Source: Hygrocybe punicea (Eukaryota; Basidiomycota; Agaricomycetes; Agaricales; Hygrophoraceae). From it: a stretch of 64,000 nt of DNA. How positions within the stretch are numbered: position 1 is the stretch's first letter; each line of letters opens with the position of its first letter. The DNA lies in contig OY744471.1 in the NCBI GenBank assembly GCA_963556145.1, positions 4,085,590 to 4,149,589 of the forward strand, given 5' to 3'. The position numbers and the translations under genes are program-made. Shown piece by piece: positions 30,719-42,203 of the stretch. The notes below the pieces were generated by a model. That model ran no database searches and was not told where the DNA came from. It saw nothing but the letters and a program-made list of their open reading frames with translations.

Positions 30719-31416
30719 TAGTAATGTGCAGGCCTGGCTTGGCCTGAAAGCCTGGGGCCTGGCCTGGCTTTTCAGGGCTTGGGCTTTCCAAATGCTCTGG
30801 CCTGGCCTGGCCCAAGCCAGGGCTTTGATAGTGATTTTGGGAAACACTTTGTAGGGTTCATAGAATTACATTTGTAGCCTTTTCACATTCCTGCACATAT
30901 TACAGGTATGAAATAGGCTTAAGTTAATCAGGATGTTCTTATATCTGACATTCTTAATTTTGTGGGTCAATGACACTTTCAACAAATTGAAGCATTAAAA
31001 ATAAAAAATATGATAAAAATTTCTCAATTCATTGAAGACACCTAAATTACTTCTGATTTTGAATGCTAATTGGGCAATAAGGATAAACTTCATTTCAGGA
31101 GGTGATAAATATTCTACTTTTTGAATAGGTATTTTGAAACAATAAAATAAAGTTATATACATCATAGGATAGAGTTCGGATGATGGCACTTGAGCAGAGA
31201 AGTTAGAATTACAATATTATAGTTCTTTGAGATTCTAACAAACTTGCAAAAACCTCAGTAATCCATGCATATTTGCTTAAAATCTATCTACAAAAAGCCA
31301 GGGCCTGAGGGCCTGGCTTTGGCTTTTCAAATGTCAGGCCAGGCCCTGGCTCAAGGGCCTGAAAGGGCTTTGGCCTGGCCTGGCTCAGGACCTAAGGCCA
31401 GGCCTGCACAACACTA
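30719..31416. mobile_element. Non-autonomous hAT element, 698 bp
   Basis: Ends are TAGTAATGTGCAGGCCTGGC on the left and, on the opposite strand, TAGTGTTGTGCAGGCCTGGC on the right. Subterminal zones on both sides are packed with CCTGGC/GCCAGG words (30,730-30,830 and 31,296-31,400). The 8-bp sequence GTTGACTA flanks it exactly (30,711-30,718 and 31,417-31,424). The middle is AT-rich and non-coding. The terminal TAG..(G)TTG resembles the large hAT at 7,743, but the subterminal words differ, so it belongs to another family of the same superfamily. Confidence 0.92.
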
Positions 31417-31424
31417 GTTGACTA

Positions 31425-31852
31425 TATCTTCACAATAACAATATATGAAATTTTCAAAAAATACCTCATGTTTTCTATTATTATAACCTCACACTCTAGA
31501 GGGATTTTATTTAGAACGAATTAGGTGCCAAAAATTCTTTGTCAAACCAAATAGCATAGGGTTTTCAGCAATTCATGGATTTGGTAAATTTGTCTTCATA
31601 TACTACTCAATAAATTGCCAGGACTTTTCACACATGATGTACTACAAGTCCTCCTGCAAAGGCTAAGCATTTTTGAGTTCAACTGGACTCAGTATTAATT
31701 TACTGACAACATTTTATGAATATTCAACCATGATTCCAATTTAGCTTGAAATCCTTAGCCTTTAGAGGGAAAGTTGTAGCATGATATGTGGGGGATCTCG
31801 TACAATTTTATAGGAATTTATTTAGTTTTATGCCATGAACAGGGTGCAATTG
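31425..31852. other. AT-rich gene-free stretch
   Basis: No frames with motifs. Confidence 0.5.
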
Positions 31853-32800
31853 CAGCGTTTTCGGAAATCCTTGTCGTGCGTGAAAAAAAAAATTAAAATA
31901 AATAATCCGGGTGGCTGAAGGTACAGAGTCGGGCAATTGCCGTAGTAGGGTAGCACATCATGTGACTTTGAATTATTTTGCTTGAAAAGACTACTGATAT
32001 GTACATTGTAAATTCAATGGGACATATATAAGACATTTGACATGTAGTAAAATTAGAATGACATCCATTGAATGTTTCTGTCAACTCAAATTATTATTAT
32101 TAGTTCTTTATTCAAGGAGGAGGTGTGGTTTTCTGCTGTAACATCACATCACCTGAATAAAAGCTAATAATAATAATTTTAGTTGACAGAAACATTCAAT
32201 GGATGTCATTCTAATTTTACTACATGTCAAATGTCTTATATATGTCCCATTGAATTTACAATGTACATATCAGTAGTCTTTTCAAGCAAAATAATTCAAA
32301 GTCACATGATGTGCTACCCTACTACGGCAATTGCCCGACTCTGTACCTTCAGCCACCCGGATTATTTACAGTGTTCAATGGCTCCTTTGAACACTACTAG
32401 TCCTTTGAACACCCTAATATAATTGATTCTGTACTGATTTCTACTGCTAAAAAAATGTTCTAATTCCCTCAGTGCATCATCTGAACCTATCTGGATATTG
32501 ATTTTGATTCAGAACCATCAATCAAATTAGAAACTGAATATTCACAAAGCAGAGAGAAATCTGATCACTCCTTTGAACACTAATGTTTTGATCATAAAAC
32601 ATTCAAATATTAAAAGATTTCTTTGAAAGTTGGTATGAGAGGTCTTTAAATATATAAGCAACTTTTGGTCAACTCAGATTTTGTTCAAGATAATTGGCTA
32701 ACTGTGGCATTTTAGGTTAATTTTTTGTGTTCAAAGGAGCCATTGAATACTGTATTTTAATTTTTTTTTTCACGCGCGACAAGGATTTCCGAAAACGCTG
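31853..32800. mobile_element. Palindromic MITE with CAGCG termini, containing a nested MITE
   Basis: Starts CAGCGTTTTCGGAAATCC at 31,853 and ends GGATTTCCGAAAACGCTG at 32,800. The arms continue for about 240 bp each: the stretch GGCAATTGCCGTAGTAGGGTA at 31,932 recurs inverted near 32,312-32,335. TA follows the right end; the left has TG, probably a mutated TA. The right arm is interrupted by a second MITE at 32,369-32,752. The mirrored 63- and 79-codon frames are the two arms, not genes. Confidence 0.82.
32369..32752. mobile_element. TA-flanked MITE nested in the previous element
   Basis: Inverted repeats CAGTGTTCAATGGCTCCTTT at 32,369 and, inverted, CAGTATTCAATGGCTCCTTT at the right end 32,752; TA duplicated at 32,367-32,368 and 32,753-32,754. 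384 bp, AT-rich, non-coding. Several internal TTTGAACAC words repeat the terminal motif. Confidence 0.88.
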
Positions 32801-32914
32801 TAAAAGTCTGAACCCCAGGTACAAGCAATTATTTTTTAATTAATTATCTATTTATTTATTTTCTGCAACACACTGTAACGTAAAGCTTGCAAGGTTCGTT
32901 CCTGCAATTTCCTG

Positions 32915-33874
32915 ATGGGAGTGCACGGAACTGTTGGTCCAGTTCTACCTGCTTCGAGGCGCAAGCGCAAGACTAGATTCTCGACCAAAAAACGGTCCAA
33001 ACCGCGCCAAGTTGGGACGTCCGCGAAAAGGAGCGCGGATGACTCGGACGAGATAACAAATGAGAAAGCCGGGCCTTCGAAAAAGGTTTGCATTATTAAT
33101 AAATCCGCTCCACCTCCTTCGAAGCTAAGGATTTATGTTCGAACAGTCCAAGGTCAGTGAGGATAAGTTGACAACCGGTGGGGAATCGGGCGAGGTGGAC
33201 GCTTCAGAGGAAGAGGAGGAGGTAGAAATCAGTAGCATTGACATTGGCGACTCGCTGCCTTCTATCACACTGAAAAACGAGAAAGGCCAGGACGTGGACG
33301 TTGCTAGTCTCGCCGCGAAAAAAGGTGTCATCTTGTTCTTGGTACCCAAGGCTAACACTCGTTAGTCCTTCGTTTCACCATCTCACCGTTATCTTTGACA
33401 CGAAAAAAAAAAACCCCATGCAGCGGGCTGCACCAATCAAGCATGTGGTTTCCGAGATATTTATCCCGACTATGCTTCCCTGAACTTCGATGTATACTGT
33501 CTCAGTGCAGACTCGCCTTCCGTGCAAGCTAAATGGCAAGCGAAGGTATGATCTTGTCGCTGGTACCACCCCTGTTACTCACTCACGATGATGCTCCAAT
33601 CTTTAGGAAAGCCTCCCATACCCGATACTCTCTGATCCTAAACGAGTATTGATTGATGCCCTCGGGGCTGCTGCTGGAGGCAAGACGAAGAGGAGCCACT
33701 TTATCTTTGAGAAGGGTGGCAAGCTTGTGGACAAGAAAATACCCGTGAAGCCCGTTGATAGGTTGGTTTCCTGTATTCAACTCTCAGAGGGCATGAACTG
33801 CGTTTGCTGATGCTTTTGCTTCCAGCCCGAAGTTGGCCCTTGATTTTATTAAGAGTTTGAATGAAACAACCTGA
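32915..33874 (+). CDS. DOT5: Nuclear-type (Dot5/BCP-like) peroxiredoxin
   Basis: Thiol peroxidase reducing hydroperoxides with thioredoxin. Start MGVHGTVGPVLPASRRKRKT at 32,915. The first exon is strongly basic (RRKRKTRFSTKKRSKPR), a plausible nuclear localisation signal. An intron near 33,087-33,147 leads to SKVSEDKLTTGGESGEVDAS and an acidic run, then IDIGDSLPSITLKNEKGQDV and GVILFLVPKANTR. After the next intron comes GCTNQACGFRDIYPDYASLN, with the peroxidatic Cys in GCT and the resolving Cys five residues later, the BCP/PrxQ pattern. The remaining exons give ESLPYPILSDPKRVLIDALG, KTKRSHFIFEKGGKLVDKKI and PKLALDFIKSLNETT, stop 33,874. All introns are about 50-65 bp. Intact and complete. Confidence 0.9.
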
Positions 33875-34892
33875 CATTCTTGACGATGTTTGCAGTGCTG
33901 AATAGTTTCTTGTGTTATGCAGTCTATTGTCATCGAGTAATTTGAATTATCTGACCTATCCATCTTCGATAGTTCCGATTCCGAACATCACTACCAAACA
34001 ATTCCTGTCCCCTCTGGCGTCTAATCGGATATCCCCTCAGTGGCTTAGGCGGCACTACCAGGATACGTGGGCAGTTAGACGGATGTCCGTAAACCGATTG
34101 CCGTTACATCAAAATCACTTTGTTGAAGCTTAACGCGCTACGACTCCACGATAACATGCATGCAGATAGGCGCTATCAGAAGCCATTTGAGGTGTTCGAC
34201 ATCAATATCAGCTATCGGGAATGATCGCCTTGGCGATAATCAATACGCATGATTTTTCTTCCATCTCGAGGTCTCCGACTCACCGATCCCTCAAGCCCCA
34301 GGCTATAAGTCACAAGGCCTCTAGAATTTCATATGCATCTGGTTCTTTGTGCGGCACTTTGCGCATAACACTCGTGAAGGCATCCAGGGTCCAAACCTTT
34401 GGATAAATATAGCCAGCAGAATCTTGAGGCTTGCAGGTTGCCGGGTTTGGATTGACTGCCCCATGGCCATATTCAAGGCTACGATCGTAGGCTGTTCGGG
34501 GATCCGGCTATTCTCGGAAGGAACATCTGCACCGGGGCTTTCTGGGCTCCACGGTGCAACCGAATGGAAGACGATGAGGAGTGTCAAGCAGCACATGCTG
34601 CCACATTGGCCTGATCCGGTTCAGAACGTTCAGACTTTGAGCAATTATTGATTATCAGGAAAATAAACAGAGGAAAAAATATCAGTAACTTGGTGGATGC
34701 TGCAAACGAATACTGGCAGTCAACCAGGGCTGCAGGGTTGGACAGTTGCGCTGTGGAGATCACTGCAGCTGGAGGTCAGAGGAATTTGGGCGGCGGTGCA
34801 CTAAACAAGCGAAGTCTCCATTCGGTCTCGGTAACCTAACCATACATACCACATGCCAGTGCAGTGTGCACTACGGTCCCCCATGATTTAAG
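33875..34892. other. Intergenic, about 1 kb
   Basis: 3' flank of the peroxiredoxin gene and promoter region of the transporter. Several short frames on both strands have no family motifs. Confidence 0.5.
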
Positions 34893-37658
34893 ATGCGGAG
34901 AGAGACGCTCCTGGAGCTCTTCTCTGCCCAGAGAACTCCCAAACCCAGCTCGTACGAGCTCCTGCCCCAACGTCCAACGCCAGATCCCTCAATGGCCGGT
35001 TTACAGACTGATTCTGCCGTTCTCGCCGGTCTTGGCGAGGCTCAGAAGGATGAGTACGAGTATGAGAAGAGACATATCGCCGATGAACCAATCTCTGAAA
35101 ATCACGAACCAGATGGTATTCACGATGGTCTGGAATTTCCTTCTGATGAAGAACGTGCAACCTTGAGGCGGGTCGCAGATACAGTGCCCTGGAATGCATA
35201 TTGTGAGCTGAACGTAGTCATCATCTTCAACCCTTCTCGCCTTCTGATGAACCATCACCTACGCATTAGTGATTGCCATTGTCGAATTGGCAGAGCGCTT
35301 CTCCGTAAGAGTCCTTTGCCTATCCTAATGCAGGTCGTCGTTAACAACAACGATTGTCAGTTTTATGGTAAAGATTTCCAGTGATAATAATTAAAGGGTG
35401 TATTCACACTTTTATTGTCATCCAGGTAGCAGCGTCGTATTCGTAAGCAATTTGATATCGCATGACACGCAACTAGCTCACTGTCCTTATCCTCTAGGTC
35501 AATTTCATCCAGCAACCACTTCCACGGGGATCTCATACTGGTGCTGGTTTTGCTACAGGTCAATCTGGTGCTCTGGGTCTAGGCCAGCGCGCATCAACCG
35601 GTCTCACAACATTTTATCAATTCTGGTACGCTCCAACTTTTCACTGTGCCGCCACGTCTAACTGAAACATTCCTTGCTCATGCAAGGTGCTATGTTATTC
35701 CCCTCTTCGGTGCATATGTCGCCGATACGCACTGGGGCCGTTTCAAAACAATCTGCGTCTCACTAGCCATCGCCCTCCTTGGCCACATATTCATGGTCAC
35801 CTCTGCCCTACCCGGCGTTATCGAGAACAAAGGCGCCGTCGCGGTTTTTGTCATCTCCCTACTCGTCACAGGCTTTGGCACAGGCGGGTTTAAAGCTAAC
35901 ATATCTCCTTTGGTCGCTGAGCAGTACAAACGCACCAAACTCTTCGTCGTAACGAGAAGCAATGGCGAGCGTGTCATTGTCGACCCCGTATTAACAACTT
36001 CCAGGATATACATGGTAAACATTTTATCCACCATCAACGCCCCCCGCCAATGTTCTAAATTCTTTTCATGTGCAGTACTTCTACCTTTTCATCAACATTG
36101 GCGCACTGGTCGGTCAAATTGCCATGACATACGCTGAAAAGGTACCGTGTGCCCCCACTATTTGGATGCCGTCTTTCCTGATCCCATTTTCGTTCCAGTA
36201 TGTCGGTTTCTATCTCGCATTCACTCTCCCTACCGTCGTCTTTCTCCTCTGCCCGATAATTCTCCTTATCGGGCGTAACCGCTATGCAAGATCCCCTCCC
36301 ACCGGATCAGTGCTAGCGTCCTCTATGCGTCTGTTGCGTTACGCTGCGAAAGGACGATGGAGCCTGAACCCCATCACAACCATAAAAAATCTCAATGCCC
36401 CGGACTTCTGGGATAGCGTCAAGCCCAGCCGTCTTGGCGACAACAGACCGCGGTGGATGACTTTCGATGACCAGTGGGTGGACGAGGTGAAGCGTGGCTT
36501 CAAGGCGTGCGCCGTGTTTTGCTGGTTCCCCATCTATTGTGCGTGTGTTCGCCCGCCACTGATCTTGTGGTTCTGAATATTTGGTATATGTACCTCAGGG
36601 CTCACGTACAACCAACTCAACAACAACTTGACCTCGCAGGCTGCGACTATGGAGACGCATGGCCTCCCCAACGATGTCCTGTCGAATCTCGATCCATTTG
36701 CCCTCATCATCCTCATACCCATTTGTGATATTCTCGTGCGTATCCCCACGTATCGCACACGCATTCTTTTTGTGTCTTTTTTTTTTCCTTCAAGGCCGAT
36801 GGTTCTCATTATTTAATTGCCCCGTGTAGATATACCCCGCGCTCCGCCGCTCGGGCATCAACTTCAGCCCCCTGAAGAGGATTACTGCCGGTTTCTTTAC
36901 GGGATCCGCTGCCATGATTTGGGCTGCCATCGTCCAGCATTATATATACAAGGTACGCGTTTTTTTCTTTTTTTTCTTTTTTCGGTCTTGCTTGCGGTCT
37001 GCTCCCTTGGCGTCTGCTGGTGTTTGATATGTGACCACCGCCAATATTTACTTACTTACCGGTTCCCACCGTAGACTAACAAGTGTGGCTACTCGGCATC
37101 GACATGTGTGGACGCGAGCGGTAACCCGATCGTGTCCCCGCTTAACGTCTGGATCCAAACGGGCTCGTGAGTCACCTTGGCTGTTCCAGCCGTGAGTTCC
37201 CCCAAGCGAAACTGAAAAAAACACTTTTCCTTTTCTTTCCGTTTTTGGCGGCACACAGATATATTTTGATTGCGATTAGCGAGATCTTCGCGTCCATCAC
37301 GGGACTTGAATACGCGTTCACGAAAGCGCCGAAGAACATGCGTTCACTCGTCATGTCCGTGTTCCTCTTCATGTCGGCGTTCTCTTCTGCGCTAGGAGAG
37401 GCATTTGTCTGTGCGTGCTGTCCCGCCCTTCGTTCACTTGTTGACTGTTTTATTTATTGCTAAATTTTCTTTTCTTTTCTTTTTCTTTTTTTGTTTTCCA
37501 TAGCGCTTTCGGCGGATCCACTGCTTGTGTGGAACTACGCCACGATGGGCGTCGTTGCTGGTGTTGCAGGGATCCTCTTTTGGATATCTGTGCGGAAACT
37601 GGACGCGCAGGAAGATATACTCAATAACCTCGACGAGGGCCACGTCAACGCGAAATAA
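34893..37658 (+). CDS. PTR2: PTR2-like proton-coupled di/tripeptide transporter
   Basis: Member of the POT family of plasma-membrane peptide/proton symporters. Start MRRETLLELFSAQRTPKPSS; a cytosolic acidic N-terminus with ATLRRVADTVPWNAYLIAIV (spliced) leads into the first helix with the ELAERFSYYGSS signature (ExxER). Small exons give VNFIQQPLPRGSHTGAGFAT and GQSGALGLGQRASTGLTTFY. Then come IPLFGAYVADTHWGRFKTIC, FGTGGFKANISPLVAEQY and the POT signature around YFYLFINIGALVGQIAMTYA. A long cytosolic loop (SPPTGSVLASSMRLLRYAAK to DDQWVDEVKRGFKACAVFCW) precedes LTYNQLNNNLTSQAATMETH and the C-terminal helices ending WISVRKLDAQEDILNNLDEG and a stop at 37,658. About ten introns, including T-rich ones of 60-70 bp. 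About twelve membrane segments expected. It looks complete. Confidence 0.9.
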
Positions 37659-38281
37659 GCACTGATCATCCCAAGGTTGTGCGATGTGTGTGATGGTCCG
37701 TTTCCTGCGGATTTCATGTCTGACCTTTCTCTTATGGACACCGTGTGTATACGACGTTGTCATTTTTACCTTGCTTTCATTTCGTATCATTCATTTCGTA
37801 TCATTCGTTCCACTGGAAATACTACATATGGCTTGCATCGTGTCTCGAACAGGCGGCAAGAAATTTTTGGGACATTGGTTTTTTTCATCCAATTTCATAG
37901 TAGTTCTCAATATGTTCTACGTCTTCGGCTTTACCGCCTAGGTTTCCGCCTAGGTTTCTAACAATTAAAATGTAAGGCGCTTAATGGGACCAAATGCGAC
38001 ATATTTGACATGCACAACAATGAAGTTGTGTCTTTCTCTTTACACTGTAGCACGTATACGTTGTATGTGTAGTCAGAAAGTATATTATACATGTACGGTG
38101 AAACGATAAGTAGACATGCAATTAGGGTAATAAACCCGGTAGGGCGAATGGTAGATCCAAAACCTTTTGCCAGTGAACAGTAGTTCGAAAAAATATAAAT
38201 ATTACGTCCCGGGGGGAAAAAAAAACATGCTAGTGAATGGTGTCTGTTGCATTCACTCTTTGTGCGATCTTCCCAGCTTGC
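37659..38281. other. Convergent intergenic region
   Basis: Between the 3' ends of the transporter (+) and the LRR gene (-). A TTTCCGCCTAGGTTT direct repeat lies at 37,940-37,960; otherwise nothing notable. Confidence 0.5.
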
Positions 38282-41200
38282 CTATTGTCTTCCTCCAGTA
38301 GAAAAAGCCGACGTGGGAGTAGTGGGACTGAACGTCCCCCCAGGAGCAGCAGCAGAAACGAATCCGGACATGAGAGTTGAGGCAGACGTGGGAGTGACGA
38401 CTGGCGAGCCAGAGGAACGACGGGGCAGGTACGGAAGTGGAGGTGGCTTCTTCGGTTCTTCGGGTGGTGATACCACTGGTGGTAGTACTTCCTGCTCTGG
38501 CACAACAATCTCCACCCCGAATTCATCGATGAGTGGCCGTGGGGGAGGTCGTTCCACCATAGCTTCCAGGAGCTAAAAGAGTTAAGAAAAAAAGAAGTCA
38601 CGGAAAGTAATAGTAAGTCTCTTGTTCGGAATACAAAGGTCGAAGTGGACACAAAACCGTACCTCTTTCCGCAACTCCTCTCCGGCATAATCCCCTTCAA
38701 GGTCCTCAGGTGTCAAGAGATGCGTGCCCTTCCGGAACACCTCACCTTCCTCCTCCACCCATATCCTCGAGCTGAGTATGAACATATAAATGTCAGGGAC
38801 AGCGACGAGACGGACCTCGCATTTCATAATCGCACTTACCGATCAATGGAAGAAGGCACATCGGGGACCTCTTCCAGTTCCACAGGAGATCTAGGCCCAT
38901 CGTCCTCGTCCTCAGACTCGGTAATCAAGAAATTTGGGCTCAAGATTTTCTCCTGCTTTTCAGGCTCCGGTTCTGCCTTTGCTTTCCCCTTATCGATACG
39001 GGGCGTAGTGGGCTCCTCTTCTTGGGCATACTCTACCGGACTATCATGTTGCGCTTGACCATTTCCAATGATGGAGGTTCCGTTCCCGGCGTTCCCTGTA
39101 GCTTTTTCGGAATGATTATTGAGGGAGGACGACAACCGGCCATCCTCCCATTTTATTCCTAACCCCTGTAGTTTCAATGTAGGCCTTCCAGGAGTTGGAA
39201 CCAGCGCCAAGGATGATATCAATTCATCGTTGACATCGAGGAGCTCCTCAAGCCTGGACGAGTTACTTGTCGTTTCAATTAAACTCGCAAGCTCGAGTAG
39301 GAGACTTTTGGCTTTGTTGGTGACAGATTGTGCATCTGGTCCTGGACAGATGGGCGAGGACGGAGCGTGTGTTGAGATATGATTGAGATCCTCGATGCAC
39401 GAACGCGTTTGGACGACGATATCGGAATTGATCTGTGGAAAATCAAGGTTGATCAACGGAATATTTAGCGAAAGTTTACCATCCAGAATTATTGAGCGTT
39501 CAATGTACCATTTTTTCCTCACCCTTGCGAATTGTTTTGGCAAGTTTACTCTCTTCAATCATCCCCCACACGCCCTTTGCAAGGCCCCGCCCACTTTCGC
39601 CGTGACCGACAACCTGAGAAGTCCTTTCTGCCTCCTCTGTGTTACGAACACATGAGTTTAGGATATCACGACACATGCTATTGAGAACAAGGATTTGTAC
39701 AAATTATATTTAGTAGTCTCGGCCCCTGAAAGTCAACTCCACAAGATGGCTTACCGAGCAAATTCCTCATCTCCGGGTGGTATATTTAGATCTAAACAGC
39801 GCATGGTATGATTAGCCTTGAGACCTGAGCTGAGTGCCATGACGCCAGCGATGTCCAGATCGTTCACGGTGAGATCGAGATGCAACAATGACGTGGATTC
39901 GGGCAGGAATTCGGCGAGAGCAATGGCACCTGCTGAGGACATAGAAGTGGACGAAAGAAACAACCGTTTCAGAGCGGTATTCAGGGTGAATGCGGTACGT
40001 AGTGATTGTATCTAAAGGTCGGTGAGGTTATGACTCGCGGCTGATGTGTCACGCTACTTACCCCTTCCAAGCCAGGACTGCAACATGGATTCTTGCTCAG
40101 ATCCAGCGTCTCCAGACACAAGTTGTATTTCTGTGTGATGATGTTTCAGGCTCTAGAAACCAGAAGATATCGTGGAACTTGAAAGACTAACCAGGGCCTC
40201 GGCAATACAAACGAGGCAGGGGACATCAAGCTTATTCTCACTCAAGTTCAGAACCTTTAGAGTACGATTTCGCTTGAGAACCTGAGCGATATATGTGATT
40301 CCCGCCTGAACAACTAGTACGTCAAAACCTCCAACACCTGAATGAAAACATTACGCTTACCCGCAGGTCGTTTCCTCTCAAATCCAGAGTCCGCAATGCA
40401 CCCAACCTCGGCAGTGCATCCAATGCCCGCACCTTGTCCAGCAACGCAACGCTGGGTCCATGATCGTGACGCCCACTCCCCCCTTCGTGAGCATGTGCTC
40501 CCGGTGTCGACGACGGAGTCGTTACAGGATGCCGTGTAGTCACACCGCCTTGCGACGAGGAAGTGATCAGCGGAACAGGCTGACCTGATGGCGACAATGG
40601 GAGCGGAGCCGGCGCGACGCGACGCGACCTCCGTGGAACGTACGGCGTATATGTCGTCTGGTGACCAGCAGGCAGATGGCGGGGTGGCGGCTGAAACTGA
40701 CCCAGGCGAGAGCCAAGGTTAGTGGAAGGAAGGAGAGAAGCAGTGTTGGGAGGAAAGCCCGACGTTGGCGTCGTTGGCGTGCTGGGTGGGGACAGCGATA
40801 TAACGGACGACGTAGGAGAGGTTGGGACGGAGCTCGTGGGAGGGGTGGCGGGAACGACATCGGGGTAGTCTCTAATCATTATGGCGAGGGCCACGGCACC
40901 CGTCGCATTGATTCGGTTATGCCGCAAAGAGATATTGCGGAGGGATGATGTACGTACAGACCGAGCTGCGTCTGGTTGTCAATGACAGCAAGTTTACATT
41001 TGATGGGGAACCTACACAGCACTTCCAGCGCTGCTGGGCGTAATGAACAGTCGTCTAACCTTAGTGATATCAATCCAGCATTGGGGGCAGTCGCCAATGA
41101 TGCCGTGATGTACTCTACTGATTTTTTGTCCAAAGCGTTTTGCGACAAGTCAAGGAACTGAAGACCTTTCGCCTGCACAGTCCTGTCATAAAGTGTCCGT

Positions 41201-42031
41201 TGTGTTGTGGTCTGACATACCTGTGAAACATAAGCCCCAAGCAGCCGAAAAGCAGGTGCTTTCAGACGTCTGTTTGATGCAACAGAGAGAAATGAAAGCG
41301 TGCCTGGGATCAAGAGGGCGTGTAGAATTGGCTTCAATATCTGCAATGCTTAGTGGTCAATGGAAAATCCAAGCTCAAACCATGATGCTGACATGCTCGT
41401 CAAGGTCGCATTCACGCAACACTAGTTTCCGTAGACCCCATTCAATGTTCAAGACATCAGAAAGGATTCCAGCCATGGAAATTGTCAACTGGACGCCTGA
41501 TAAATCCACGGAACGTGGATTTGTGCTACTTGTATTCTGTACACTGTTAATTAAATCGGAGGGCATGGTTTGCAGAAAGAACAGTACCTTGAAAGCAGTG
41601 GTAATGGCAGGATCGGGGCTCTCCTCGCTGCCATCACAACACTCCCGATAGAAGGACTCGACCTTGTCGAGGCTCCACCAATCCTCCATCTCACCCGCCA
41701 CTGAACCAGATGAACCCCCTCTTACTATTCGCCGTCGTCGCTCGGCCTCTCGATCTTCTATCGCCTTCTTCTCATCCTTCAGGGTTGGGGTAGACGGCGG
41801 ATTGACGGAAGAGATGGGATATACGGTAGCTATGTGGGGTAGAATGAAATGTGCTCTTTTCAAGGGTTTCGAGTCCTCGTTCGCGACAGGTGGCGTTGGA
41901 TTTGGGGTCGGCAGGAATTTGGTAAAACGGGAGAACAGCGACTGTGGTGCGGGTGGAGGGGGTTTCAAGATAGATTTTCCAGGAATTGGGATGGTGACGG
42001 CGGAAGAAGACGGTGAGCACGACGCAGCCAT
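38282..42031 (-). CDS. Large leucine-rich-repeat (RNI-like) protein with disordered segments
   Basis: Start MAASCSPSSSAVTIPIPGKS at 42,031; a Pro/Ser-rich N-terminus includes GKSILKPPPPAPQSLFSRF, then EDWWSLDKVESFYRECCDGS. Repeats of ribonuclease-inhibitor type follow: WGLRKLVLRECDLDEHV, KGLQFLDLSQNALDKKSVEY, AGLISLRLDDCSLRPAALEV, the LRHNRINATGAVALAIMIRD repeat, RLGALRTLDLRGNDL, LNLSENKLD-type units near 40,230, SLLHLDLTVNDLDIAGVMAL. A long Ser/Thr/Pro insert (DYPDVVPATPPTSSVPTSPT onward) sits between repeats. The C-terminal part has a helical block (SVTNKAKSLLLELASLIETT, LLDVNDELISSLALVPTPGR), reminiscent of GAT-type helices, and an acidic/proline-rich tail ending FSTPTTPTSAFSTGG-like at 38,282. 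Several introns are needed. A scaffold role is plausible but not shown. Confidence 0.7.
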
Positions 42032-42203
42032 GGATATTAGTACGTTCTACAGAACGAGCAACCGCGGGATGTAGACGGGCTCGACTTCGAGCCAACTTCT
42101 GGTTTGAGCTGCCACAAAATTGGACTTATCAGCAGAATTTTAAACTATTCTCCCTCCTATTGGACTTATCCCTCCCATTGCCTTTGTGACAGTCCACTCC
42201 AGT

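Noticed and set aside
31893..32422. Mirrored 63- and 79-codon frames with identical starts
   Set aside because: Arms of a palindromic MITE, not genes.
35200..35560. Apparent break in the peptide transporter
   Set aside because: Three short introns separate very small exons that together give a continuous ELAERFSYYGSS ... NFIQQPL sequence.
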